From assembly GCA_023678885.1 (NCBI GenBank), contig CM042987.1:25010927-25074926 (forward strand): 64,000 bases of DNA, read 5' to 3'. Source of the stretch: Pogostemon cablin. Taxonomy: Eukaryota > Streptophyta > Magnoliopsida > Lamiales > Lamiaceae. Of the stretch, positions 1 through 14,256 are shown piece after piece. The position numbers and the translations under genes were made by a program. The notes under the pieces were generated by a model that did no database searches, was not told where the DNA came from, and worked only from the letters and a program-made list of their open reading frames with translations. Each line of letters begins with the position of its first letter. The stretch's first letter is position 1.

Positions 1-190
1 AACTCTGGGGACTGTTGACCACCCAACACCAGAGTTGACTTTGGGACATACGGTAGAAGATCAGAGGTAGTTCTCTGCAGTTCATCCTCTACATCGACCC
101 AGAAGTACGGTAAACACGTTTTATGCTTCCGCTGATTGTTTACCTGTTTTATTATCAAATCACGTTAACCATAAGATCCAATTGCCAACA
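1..190 (+). mobile_element. Right end of a Ty1-copia LTR, cut by the window start
   Basis: The sequence closely matches the last 190 bp or so of the E3 5' LTR (about 58,140-58,328), including the shared stretch around 'ccagagttgactttgggac' and the terminal CCAATTGCCAACA. LTRs of this family end in CCAACA, the inverted complement of their TGTTGG start. Satellite follows immediately at 191 instead of a primer binding site, so this is the right-hand end of an element or of a solo LTR. The rest lies outside the window. The flanking GCATA (191-195) would be one copy of the target duplication, but its partner is not visible. Confidence 0.9.
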
Positions 191-1693
191 GCATAAACCC
201 TTCATCATGATGCTCATTTTCTTCACCATGATGCTCATTTCCTTCATCAAGATGCATGTTTCCTTCATCATGATGCATATTTCCTACATGATGATGCTCA
301 TTTCCTTTATCATGATGCATATTTCCTTCATCATGATGCTCATTTCCCTTATCATGATGCATAAATCCTTCATTATGATGCCCATTTCCTTAATAATGAT
401 GCTTGTTTCCTTCATCATGATGCTCATTTCCAACATAATGATGCTCATTTCCTTCATCATGATGCATATTTCTGTCATCATGATGCTCATTTCCATCAAC
501 ATGATGTTTATTTCCTCTATCATGATGCTTATTTCCTTCTTCATGATGTATATTTTCTTCATCATGATGCTCATTTCATTCACCATGATGCTTTTTTCCA
601 TCATCAAGATGCATAAACCCTTCATCATGGTGCTCATTTTCTTCACCATGATGCTCATTTCCTTCATCAAGATGCATGTTTCCTTCATCATGATGCATAT
701 TTCCTACATCAAGATGCTCATTTCCTTTATCATGATGTATATTTCCTTCATCATGATGCTCATTTCCTTTATCATGATGCTTTTTTCATTCATCATGATG
801 CTTATTTGAAATATCATGATGATCATTTCCTTCATCTTGATGCATATTTCCTTCATCATAATGCTAATTTCCTCCATCATGATGCTTATTTCCCTGTTTA
901 TGATGTATATTTTCTTCATCATGATGCTCATTTCATTCACCATGATGCTTTTTTCCATCATCAAGAAGCATAAACCCTTCATCATGGTGCTCATTTTCTT
1001 CACCATGATGCTCATTTCCTTCATCAAGATGCATGTTTCCTTCATCATGATGCATATTTCCTACATCATGATGCTCATTTCCTTTATCATGATATATATT
1101 TCCTTCATCATGATGCTCATTTCCTTTATCATGATGCTTTTTTCATTCATCATGATGCTTATTTGAAACATCATGATGATCATTTCCTTCATCATGATGC
1201 TAATTTCCTTCATCATAATGCTAATTTCCTCCATCATGATGCTTATTTCCCTGTTTATGATGTATATTTTCTTCATCATGATGCTCATTTCCTTCATCAT
1301 GATCCTCATTTCTATAATCATGATGCATAAATTCTTCATCATGATGCTGGTTTCCTTCGTCATTATGCATAAATCCTTTATTATAATGCTTATTTCCATG
1401 ATCATGCATGTTTCCTTCATTATGATGCTCATTTCCTATATAATGATGCTCATTTCCTTCATCATAATGCATATTTCTTTCATCAAGATGTTCATTTCCA
1501 TCATCATAATGCTCATTTCCTCCATCATGATCCTTATTTCCTTCATAATGATGCATATTTTCTTTATTATGATGCTCATTTCCTTCATTATGATGCTCAT
1601 TTCCATTATCATGATGCATAATCATTCAACATGATGTTTATTTTCTTCATCATGATGCTCATTTCCATCATCATTGTTCTTTAATCCTTCATC
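191..1693. repeat. Partial higher-order unit with a 357-bp tandem duplication
   Basis: The order of monomer variants matches the tail of the following higher-order unit: 284-691 corresponds to 6,419-6,826, and 1,061-1,432 corresponds to 6,839-7,210. The offset between the two falls from 6,135 to 5,778. The difference of 357 bp (exactly 17 monomers) is a local tandem duplication, seen directly as 704-1,048 resembling 1,061-1,405. The unit boundaries are arbitrary phase choices. Confidence 0.75.
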
Positions 1694-4600
1694 ATGATGC
1701 TCATTTCCTTAATCATGATGCATATATTCTTCATCATGATGCAAATTTCCTTCATCATGATGCTCATTTCCTACGTAATAATGCTCATTTCCTTCATCAT
1801 GATGCATATTTCTTTCATCACGATGCTCATTTCCAACATCATGATACTCATTTCCTTCATCATGATGCATATTTCTTTCATCATGATGCTCATTTTCAAC
1901 ATCGTGATGCTCATTTTCTTCATCATGATACTCATTTCCTTCATCAAGATGCATATTTTCTTCAGCATGATGCTCATTTCCTTCATCATGATGCTCATTA
2001 CCATCATCATGATGCATAAATCCTTAATCATGAGGCTCATTTACATCATCATAATGCTAATTTACTCCATCATTCTGCTTATTTCCTTCATCATGATGCT
2101 TATTTCCTTCATCTTGATGCTTATTTCCATCATTATGATGCATAAACCTTCTTATGATGCTAATTTTCTTCAATATGATGCATAAATCCTTCATTATGAT
2201 GCTCATTTCCTTAATGATTATGCGTGTTTCCTTCATCATGATGCTCATTTCCAACATAATGATGCTTATTTCCTTCATCATGACGCATATTTCTGTCATC
2301 ATGATGCTCATTTCCATCATCATGATGTTCATTTCCTCCATCATGATGCTTATTTCCTTCTTCATGATTCATATTTTCTTCATCATGATGCTCATTTCCT
2401 TCACCATGATGCTTATTTCCATCATCATGATGCAAAAATTCTTCATCATGATACTCATTTTCTTCATCATGATGCTCAATTCCTTCATCAAGATGCATAT
2501 TTTCTTCATCATGATACTTATTTACTATATCATGATGCTCATTTCCTATATCATAATGCATATTTCCTTCATCATTATTCTCATTTCCCTTATCATGATG
2601 CTCTTTTTTCATCATGATGCTTATATCAATCATCATGATGCTCATTTCCTTCATCATTATGCTAATTTCCTTCATTATGATGCTCATTTCCTCCATCATG
2701 ATGAATATTTTCTTCATCATGATGCTCATTTCCATCATTATGATGCATAAATCCTTCATTATGATGCTAATTTTCTTCAAAATGAGGCATAAATCCTTCA
2801 TTATGATGTTCATTTCCATAATAATTATACGTGTTTCCCTCATCATGATGCACATTCCAACATAATGATGCTCATTTCCTTCATCATGATGCATATTTCT
2901 GTCATCATGATGCTCATTTCCATCATCATGATGTTAATTTCCTCCATCATGATTCTTGTTTCCTTCTTCATGATGTATATTTTCTTCATCATGATGCTCA
3001 TTTCCTTCACCATGATGCTTATTTCCATCATCATGATGCATAAATCCTTCATCATGATTCTCATTTTCTTCATCATAATGCTCATTTCCTTCATCAAGAT
3101 GCATGTTTCATTCATCATGATACTTATTCCTACATCATGATGCTCATTTCCTATATCATGATGCATATTTCCTTCATCATGATGCTCATTTCCCTTATCA
3201 TGATGCTCTTTTCATTCATCATGATGCTTATTTCAATCATAATGATGCTCATTTCCTTCATCATGATGCTAATTTCCTTCATCATGATGCTAATTTCCTC
3301 CATCATGATGAATATTTTCTTCATCATGATGATCATTTCCTTCATCATGATGCCCATTTCCATAATCATGATGCATAAATCCTTCATCATGATGCCTTTT
3401 TCCTTCAACATGATCCGTATTTCCTTCATCGTGGTGCTCATTTCCTACATCATGATTCTCATTTCCTTCATCATGATGCTCATTTCCATCATCATTGTTC
3501 ATAAATCCTTCATCATGATGCTCATTTTCTTCATCATGATGCGTATATCCTTTATCATGATGCTCATTTCCTTCATGATGATGCTCATTTCCCACATAAT
3601 GATGCGCATTTCCTTCATCATGATGCATATTTATTTTCTCATGATGCTCATTTTCAACATCATGATTCTCATTTCCTTTGTCAAGATGCATATTTTCTTT
3701 GTCCCGATGCCCATTTTCTTCATAAGGATACTCATTACCATCATCATGATGCATAAATCCTTCATCATGATTCATATTTTCTTTATCATGATTCTTATTT
3801 CCTTCATCATTATGCTTATTTCCATCATTATGATGAATAAATTCTTCATTATAATGATCATTTCCTTCAACATGATGCATAAATCCTTCATTATGATGCT
3901 CATTTCCTTAATAATTATGCTTGTTTCCTTCATCATGATGCTCATTTCCAACATAATGATGCTCATTTCCTTCATCATGATGCATATTTCTGTCATCATG
4001 ATGCTCATTTCCATCAACATGATGTTTATTTCCTCTATCATGATGCTTATTTCCTTCTTCATGATGTACATTTTCTTCATCATGATGCTCATTTCGTTCA
4101 TCATGATGCTTATTTCCATCATCATGATGCATAAACCTTTCATCATGATGCCCATTTTCTTCACCATGATGCTCATTTTCTCCATCAAGATGCATGTTTC
4201 CTTCATTATGATGCATATTTCCTACATCATGACGCTCATTTCCTTTATCATGATGCATATTTCCTTCATCATGATGCTCATTTCCTTTATCATGATGCTC
4301 TTTTCATTCATCGTGATGCTTATTTGAAACATCATGATGATCATTTCCTTCATCATGATGCTAATTTCCTTCATCATAATGCTAATTTCCTCGATCATGA
4401 TGCTTATTTCCCTGATCATGATGTTTATTTTCTTCATCATGATGCTCATTTCCTTCATCATGATGCTCATTTCCATAATCATGATGCATAAATCCTTCAT
4501 CACGATGCTGGTTTCCTTCATCATTATGCATAAATCCTTCATTATAATGCTCATTTCCTTGATCATGCATGTTTCCTTCATCATGATGCTCATTTCCTAT

Positions 4601-7471
4601 ATAATGATGCTCGTTTCCTTCATCATGATGCATATTTCTTTCATCAAGATGCTCATTTCCATCATTATGATGCTCATTTCCTCCATTATGATCCTTATTT
4701 CCTTCTTCATGATGTATATTTTCTTCATCATGATGCTCATTTCCGTCACCATGATGCTTATTTCCATTATCATGATGTAAAAATCCTTCATCATGATGCT
4801 CATTTTCTTCATTATGATGCTCATTTCCATAATCAAGATGCATGTTTCCTTCATCATGATACTTATTTACTACATAATGATGCTCATTTCCTATATCATG
4901 ATGCATATTTACTTCATCATGATGCTCATTTCCCTTATCATGATGCTCTTTCTTTCATCATGATGCTTATATCAATCATCATGATGCTCATTTCCTTCAT
5001 CATGATGCTAATTTCCTTCATTATGATGCTCATTTCCTCCATCATAATGAATATTTTATTCATCATGATGCTCATTTCCATCATTATGATGCATAAATCC
5101 TTCATTATGATGTTAATTTTCTTCGACATGATGCATAAATCCTTCATTATGATGCTCATTTCCTTAATAATTATGCGCGTTTCCTTCATCATGATGCCCT
5201 TTCCAACATAATGATGCTCATTTCCTTCATCATGATGCATATTTCTGTCATCATGATGCTCACTTCTGTCATCATGATGTTCATTTCCTCCATCATGATG
5301 CTTATTTTTTTCTTCATGATGCATATTTTCTTCATTATGATGTACATTTCCTCCACCATGATGCTTATTTTCATCATCATGATGCATAAATCCTTCATCT
5401 TGATGCTCATTTTCTTCATCATAATGCTCATTTCCTTCATCAAGATGCATGTTTCATTCATCATGATACTTATTTCCTACATCATGATGCTCATTTCCTA
5501 TATCATGATGCATATTTCCTTTATCATGATGCTCATTTCCCTTATCATGATGCTATTTTCTTTCATCATGATGCTTATTTCAATCATAATGATGCTCATT
5601 TCCTTCATCATGATGCTAATTTCCTTCATCATGATGCTCATTTCATCCATCATGATTAATATTTTCTTCATCATGATGCTCATTTCCTTCATCATGATGC
5701 TTATTTCCATAATCATGATGCATAAATCCTTCATCATGATTCCTTTTTCCTTCAACATGATGCATATTTCCTATATCATGATTCTCATTTCCTTCGTCAT
5801 GACGCTCATTTACATCATCATTGTTCATAAATCCTTCATCATGATGCTTATTTCCTTCATCATGATGCATATATCCTTCATCATGATGCTCATTTCCATA
5901 ATCATGATGCATAAATCCTTCATCATGATGCTGGTTTTCTTCGTCATTATGCATAAATCCTTCATTATAATGTTCATTTCCTTGATCATGCATGTTTTCT
6001 TCATCATGATGCTCATTACCTATATAATGATGCTCATTTCCTTCATCATGATGCTAATTTCCATCATTATGATGCATAAATCCTTCGTTATGATGCTCAT
6101 TTCCTTAATAATGATGCGTGTTTCCTTCATCATGATGCTCATTTCCAACATAATGATACTCATTTCCTTCATCATGATGCATATTTCTGTCATCATGATG
6201 CTCATTTCCATCAACATGATGTTTATTTTTTCTATCATGATGCTTATTTCCTTCTTCATGATGCATGTTTTCTTCATCATGATGCTCATTTCGTTCACCA
6301 TGATGCTTATTTCCATCATCATGATGCATAAACCCTTCATCATGATGCTCATTTTCTTCACCATGATGCTCATTTCCTTCATCAAGATGCATGTTTCCTT
6401 CATCATGATGCATATTTCCTACATGATGATGCTCATTTCCTTTATCATGATGCATATTTCCTTCATCATGATGCTCATTTCCCTTATCATGATGCATAAA
6501 TCCTTCATTATGATGCCCATTTCCTTAATAATGATGCTTGTTTCCTTCATCATGATGCTCATTTCCAACATAATGATGCTCATTTCCTTCATCATGATGC
6601 ATATTTCTGTCATCATGATGCTCATTTCCATCAACATGATGTTTATTTCCTCTATCATGATGCTTATTTCCTTCTTCATGATGTATATTTTCTTCATCAT
6701 GATGCTCATTTCATTCACCATGATGCTTTTTTCCATCATCAAGATGCATAAACCCTTCATCATGGTGCTCATTTTCTTCACCATGATGCTCATTTCCTTC
6801 ATCAAGATGCATGTTTCCTTCATCATGATGCATATTTCCTACATCATGATGCTCATTTCCTTTATCATGATGTATATTTCCTTCATCATGATGCTCATTT
6901 CTTTTATCATGATGCTTTTTTCATTCATCATGATGCTTATTTGAAACATCATGATGATCATTTCCTTCATCATGATGTTAATTTCCTTCATCATAATGCT
7001 AATTTCCTCCATCATGATGCTTATTTCCCTGTTTATGATGTATATTTTCTTCATCATGATGCTCATTTCCTTCATCATGATGCTCATTTCTATAATCATG
7101 ATGCATAAATTCTTCATCATGATGCTGGTTTCCTTCGTCATTATGCATAAATCCTTTATTATAATGCTCATTTCCTTGATCATGCATGTTTCCTTCATTA
7201 TGATGCTCATTTCCTATATAATGATGCTCATTTCCTTCATCATGATGCATATTTCTTTCATCAAGATGCTCATTTCCATCATCATAATGCTCATTTCCTC
7301 CATCATGATCCTTATTTCCTTCATAATGATGCATATTTTCTTTATTATGATGCTCATTTCCTTCATTATGATGCTCATTTCCATTATCATGATGCATAAT
7401 CATTCAACATGATGTTCATTTTCTTCATCATGATGCTCATTTCCATCATCATTGTTCTTTAATCCTTCATT
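1694..7471. repeat. Higher-order repeat unit S1 (5,778 bp)
   Basis: I place the unit boundary at a recognisable variant run (a monomer with 'gatgcatatattcttc' followed by one with 'gatgcaaatttcc') that recurs at 1,694, 7,472, 8,916, 14,257 and 21,184. S1 is about 275 monomers long. It matches S3 at an offset of 7,222 up to about 4.9 kb and then at 6,785, so S3 lacks 437 bp relative to S1. It matches S4 at offsets of 12,563 to 12,539. S1 is therefore close to the ancestral layout of the later units. Confidence 0.75.
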
Positions 7472-8915
7472 ATGATGCTCATTTCCTTAATCATGATGCA
7501 TATATTCTTCATCATGATGCAAATTTCCTTCATCATGATGCTCATTTCCTATGTAATAATGCTCATTTCCTTCATCATGATGCATATTTCTTTCATCACG
7601 ATGCTCATTTCCAACATCATGATACTCATTTCCTTCATCATGATGCATATTTCTTTCATCATGATGCTCATTTTCAACATCGTGATGCTCATTTTCTTCA
7701 TCATGATACTCATTTCCTTCATCAAGATGCATATTTTCTTCAGCATGATGCTCATTTCCTTCATCATGATGCTCATTACCATCATCATGATGCATAAATC
7801 CTTAATCATGAGGCTCATTTACATCATCATAATGCTAATTTACTCCATCATTCTGCTTATTTCCTTCATCATGATGCTTATTTCCTTCATCTTGATGCTT
7901 ATTTCCATCATTATGATGCATAAATCCTTTTTATGATGCTAATTTTCTTCAACATGATGCATAAATCCTTCATCATGATGCTTGTTTCCTTCATCATGAT
8001 GCTCATTTCCAACATAATGATGCTCATTTCCTTCATCACGATGCATATTTCTGTCATCATGATGCTCATTTCCATCAACATGATGTTTATTTCCTCTATC
8101 ATGATGCTTATTTCCTTCTTCATGATGTATATTTTCTTCATCATGATGCTCATTTCATTCACCATGATGCTTTTTTCCATCATCAAGATGCATAAACCCT
8201 TCATCGTGGTGCTCATTTTCTTCACCATGATGCTCATTTCCTTCATCAAGATGCATGTTTCCTTAATCATGATGCATATTTCCTACATCATGATGCTCAT
8301 TTCCTTTATCATGATGTATATTTCCTTCATCATGATGCTCATTTCTTTTATCATGATGCTTTTTTCATTAATCATGATGCTTATTTGAAACATCATGATG
8401 ATCATTTCCTTCATCATGATGCTAATTTCCTTCATCATAATGCTAATTTCCTCCATCATGATGCTTATTTCCCTGTTTATGATGTATATTTTCTTCATCA
8501 TGATGCTCATTTCCTTCATCATGATGCTCATTTCTATAATCATGATGCATAAATTCTTCATCATGATGCTGGTTTCCTTCGTCATTATGCATAAATCCTT
8601 TATTATAATGCTCATTTCCTGGATCATGCATGTTTCCTTCATTATGATGCTCATTTCCTATATAATGATGCTCATTTCCTTCACCATGATGCATATTTCT
8701 TTCATCAAGATGCTCATTTCCATCATCATAATGCTCATTTCATCCATCATGATCCTTATTTCCTTCATAATGATGCATATTTTCTTTATTATGATGCTCA
8801 TTTCCTTCATTATGATGCTCATTTCCATTATCATGATGCATAATCATTCAACATGATGTTCATTTTCTTCATCATGATGCTCATTTCCATCATCATTGTT
8901 CTTTAATCCTTCATT
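7472..8915. repeat. Truncated higher-order unit S2 (1,444 bp)
   Basis: This segment holds the beginning of the unit (7,472-7,930 resembles 1,694-2,150) joined directly to its end (7,980-8,856 resembles 6,540-7,412). The middle of about 4.3 kb is missing. The offset of 1,444 bp between 7,472 and 8,916, and between 6,951 and 8,395, is constant. This is the pattern expected from unequal exchange or a large internal deletion within one higher-order copy. Confidence 0.7.
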
Positions 8916-11900
8916 ATGATGCTTATTTCCTTAATCATGATGCATATATTCTTCATCATGATGCAAATTTCCTTCATCATGATGCTCATTTCCTACGTAA
9001 TAATGCTCATTTCCTTCATCATGATGCATATTTCTTTCATCACGATGCTCATTTCCAACATCATGATACTCATTTCCTTCATCATGATGCATATTTCTTT
9101 CATCATGATGCTCATTTTCAACATCGTGATGCTCATTTTCTTCATCATGATACTCATTTCCTTCATCAAGATGCATATTTTCTTCAGCATGATGCTCATT
9201 TCCTTCATCATGATGCTCATTACCATCATCATGATGCATAAATCCTTAATCATGAGGCTCATTTACATCATCATAATGCTAATTTACTCCATCATTCTGC
9301 TTATTTCCTTCATCATGATGCTTATTTACTTCATCTTGATGCTTATTTCCATCATTATGATGCATAAATCCTTTTTATGATGCTAATTTTCTTCAACATG
9401 ATGCATAAATCCTTCATTATGATGCTCATTTCCTTAATGATTATGCGTTTTTCCTTCATCATGATGCTCATTTCCAACACAATGATGCTTATTTCCTTCC
9501 TCATGACGCATATTTCTATCATCATGATGCTCATTTCCATTATCATGATGTTCATTTCCTCCATCATGATGCTTATTTCCTTCTTCATGATGCATATTTT
9601 CTTCATCATGATGCTCATTTCCTTCACCATGATGCTTATTTCCATCATCATGATGCAAAAATCCTTCATCATGATACTCATTTTCTTCATCATGATGCTC
9701 AATTCCTTCATCAAGATGCATATTTTCTTCATCATGATACTTATTTACTATATCATGATGCTCATTTCCTATATCATAATGCATATTTCCTTTATCATTA
9801 TTCTCATTTCCCTTATCATGATGCTCTTTTTTCATCATGATGCTTATATCAATCATCATGATGCTCATTTCCTTCATCATTATGCTAATTTCCTTCATTA
9901 TGTTGCTCATTTCCTCCATCATGATGAATATTTTCTTCATCATGATGCTCATTTCCATCATTATGATGCATAAATCCTTCATATGATGCTAATTTTCTTC
10001 AAAATGATGCATAAATCCTTCATTATGATGTTCATTTCCATAATAATTATACGTGTTTCCCTCATCATGATGCACATTTCAACATAATGATGCTCATTTC
10101 CTTCATCATGATGCATATTTCTGTCATCATGATGCTCATTTCCATTATTATGATGTTAATTTCCTCCATCATGATTCTTATTTCCTTCTTCATGATGTAT
10201 ATTTTCTTCATCATGATGCTCATTTCCTTCACCATGATGCTTATTTCCATCATCATGATGCATAAATCCTTCATCATGATTCTCATTTTCTTCATCATAA
10301 TGCTCATTTCCTTCATCAAGATGCATGTTTCATTCATCATGATACTTATTCCTACATCATGATGCTCATTTCCTATATCATGATGCATATTTCCTTCATC
10401 ATGATGCTCATTTCCCTTATCATGATGCTCTTTTCATTCATCATGATGCTTATTTCAATCATAATGACGCTCATTTCCTTCATCATGATGCTAATTTCCT
10501 TCATCATGATGCTAATTTCCTCCATCATGATGAATATTTTCTTCATCATGATGCTCATTTCCTTCATCATGATGCCCATTTCCATAATAATGATGCATAA
10601 ATCCTTCATCATGATGCCTTTTTCCTTCAACATGATCTGTATTTCCTTCATCGTGGTGCTCATTTCCTACATCATGATTCTCATTTCCTTCATTATGATG
10701 CTCATTTCCATCATCATTGTTCATAAATCCTTCATCATGATGCTCATTTTCTTCATCATGATGCATATATCCTTTATCATGATGCTCATTTCCTTCATAA
10801 TGATGCTCATTTCCCACATAATGATTCGCATTTCCTTCATCATGATGCATATTTATTTTCTCATGATTCTCATTTTCAACATCATGATTCTCATTTCCTT
10901 TGTCAAGATGCATATTTTCTTCGTCCCGATGCCCATTTTCTTCATAAGGATACTCATTACCAACATCATGATGCATAAATCCTTCATCATGATTCATATT
11001 TTCTTTATCATGATTCTTATTTCCTTCATCATTATGCTTATTTCCATCATTATGATGCATAAATTCTTCATTATGATGATAATTTCCTTCAACATGACGC
11101 ATAAATCCTTCATTATGATGCTCATTTCCTTAATAATTATGCTTGTTTCCTTCATCATGATGCTCATTTCCAACATAATGATGCTCATTTCCTTCATCAT
11201 GATGCATATTTCTATCATCATGATGCTCATTTCCATCAACATGATGTTTATTTCCTCTATCATGATGCTTATTTCCTTCTTCATGATGTACATTTTCTTC
11301 ATCATGATGCTCATTTCGTTCATCATGATGCTTATTTCCATCATCATGATGCATAAACCTTTCATCATGATGCCCATTTTCTTCACCATGATGCTCATTT
11401 TCTCCATCAAGATGCATGTTTCCTTCATTATGATGCATATTTCCTACATCATGATGCTCATTTCCTTTATCATGATACATATTTCCTTCATCATGATGCT
11501 CATTTCCTTTATCATGATGCTCTTTTCATTCATCGTGATGCTTATTTGAAACATCATGTTGATCATTTCCTTCATCATGATGCTAATTTCCTTCATTATA
11601 ATGCTAATTTCCTCCATCATGATGCTTATTTCCCTGATCATGATGTTTATTTTCTTCATCATGATGCTCATTTCCATCATCATGATGCTCATTTCCATAA
11701 TCATGATGCATAAATCCTTCATCACGATGCTGGTTTCCTTCATCATTATGCATAAATCCTTCATTATAATGCTCATTTCCTTGATCATGCATGTTTCCTT
11801 CATCATGATGCTCATTTCCTATATAATGATGCTCGTTTCCTTCATCATGATGCATATTTCCTTTATCAAGACGCTCATTTCCATCATTATGATGCTCATT

Positions 11901-14256
11901 TCCTCCATTATGATCCTTATTTCCTTCTTCATGATGCATATTTTCTTCATCATGATGCTCATTTCCGTCATCATGATGCTTATTTCCATTATCATGATGC
12001 AAAAATCCTTCATCATGATGCTCATATTTCTGTCATCATGATGCTCACTTCCGTCATCATGATGTTCATTTCATCCATCATGATGCTTATTTCCTTCTTC
12101 ATGATGCATATTTTCTTCATTATGATGCTCATTTCCTCCACCATGATGCTTATTTTCATCATCATGATGCATAAATCCTTCATCTTGATGCTCATTTTCT
12201 TCATAATAATGCTCATTTCCTTCATCAAGATGCATGTTTCATTCATCATGATACTTATTTCCTAGATCATGATGCTCATTTCCTATATCATGATGCATAT
12301 TTCCATCATCATGATGCTCATTTCCCTTATCATGATGCTATTTTCTTTCATCATGATGCTTATTTCAATCATAATGATGCTCATTTCCTTCATCATGATG
12401 CTAATTTCCTTCATCATGATGCTCATTTCATCCATCATGATGAATATTTTCTTCATCATGATGCTCATTTCCTTCATCATGATGCTTATTTCCATAATCA
12501 TGATGCATAAATCCTTCATCATGATGCCTTTTTCCTTCAACATGATGCATATTTCCTATATCATGATTCTCATTTCCTTCATCATGATGCTCATTTACAT
12601 CATCATTGTTCATAAATCCTTCATCATGATGCTTATTTCCTTCATCATGATGCATATATCCTTCGTCATGATGCTCATTTCCATAATCATGATGCATAAA
12701 TCCTTCATCATGATGCAGGTTTCCTTCGTCATTATGCATAAATCCTTCATTATAATGTTCATTTCCTTGATCATGCATGTTTTGTTCATCATGATGCTCA
12801 TTACCTATATTATGATGCTCATTTCCTTCATCATGATGCTCATTTCCATCATTATGATGCATAAATCCTTCGTTATGATGCTCATTTCCTTAATAATGAT
12901 GCGTGTTTCCGTCATCATGATGTTCATTTCCAACATAATGATGCTCATTTCCTTCATCATGATGCATATTTCTATCATCATGATGCTCATTTCCATCAAC
13001 ATGATGTTTATTTTCTCTATCATGATGCTTATTTCCTTCTTCATGATGCATATTTTCTTCATCATGATGCTCCTTTCGTTCACCATGATGCTTATTTCCA
13101 TCATCATGATGCATAAACCCTTCATCATGATGCTCATTTTCTTCACCATGATGCTCATTTCCTTCATCAAGATGCATGTTTCCTTCATCATGATGCATAT
13201 TTCCTACATGATGATGCTCATTTCCTTTATCATGATGCATATTTCCTTCATCATGATGCTCATTTCCCTTATCATGACGCATAAATCCTTCATTATGATG
13301 CCCATTTCCTTAATAATGATGCTTGTTTCCTTCATCATGATGCTCATTTCCAACATAATGATGCGCATTTCCTTCATCATGATGCATATTTCTGTCATCA
13401 TGATGCTCATTTCAATCAACATGATGTTTATTTCCTCTATCATGATGCTTATTTCCTTCTTCATGATGTATAATTTCTTCATCATGATGCTCATTTCATT
13501 CACCATGATGCTTTTTTCCATCATCAAGATGCATAAACCCTTCATCATGGTGCTCATTTTCTTCACCATGATGCTCATTTCCTTCATCAAGATGCATGTT
13601 TCCTTCATCATGATGCATATTTCCTACATAATGATGCTCATTTCCTTTATCAAGATGTATATTTCCTTTATCATGATGCTCATTTCTTTTATCATGATGC
13701 TTTTTTCATTCATCATGATGCTTATTTGAAACATCATGATGATCATTTCCTTCATCATGATGCTAATTTCCTTCATCATAATGCTAATTTCCTCCATCAT
13801 GATGCTTATTTCCCTGTTTATGATGTATATTTTCTTCATCATGATGCTCATTTCCTTCATCATGATGTTCTTTTCTATAATCATGATGCATAAATTCTTC
13901 ATCATGATGCTGGTTTCCTTCGTCATTATGCATAAATCCTTTATTATAATGCTCATTTCCTTGATCATGCATGTTTCCTTCATTATGATGCTCATTTCCT
14001 ATATAATGATGCTCATTTCCTTCATCATGATGCATATTTCTTTCATCAAGATGCTCATTTCCATCATCATAATGCTCATTTCCTCCATCATGATCCTTAT
14101 TTCCTTCATAATGATGCATATTTTCTTTATTATGATGCTCATTTCCTTCATTATGATGCTCATTTCCATTATCATGATGCATAATCGTTCAACATGATGT
14201 TCATTTTCTTCATCATGATGCTCATTTCCATCATCATTGTTCTTTAATCCTTCATC
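8916..14256. repeat. Higher-order repeat unit S3 (5,341 bp, 437-bp deletion)
   Basis: S3 matches S1 at +7,222 (2,865 to 10,087; 3,137 to 10,359; 4,334 to 11,556) until about 12,020. After that it matches at +6,785 (5,498 to 12,283; 6,020 to 12,805; 6,951 to 13,736). The change of 437 bp equals the length difference 5,778 minus 5,341. The junction lies near 12,028, where a monomer reads 'gatgctcatatttctgtc', a fusion of two monomer types. Confidence 0.75.
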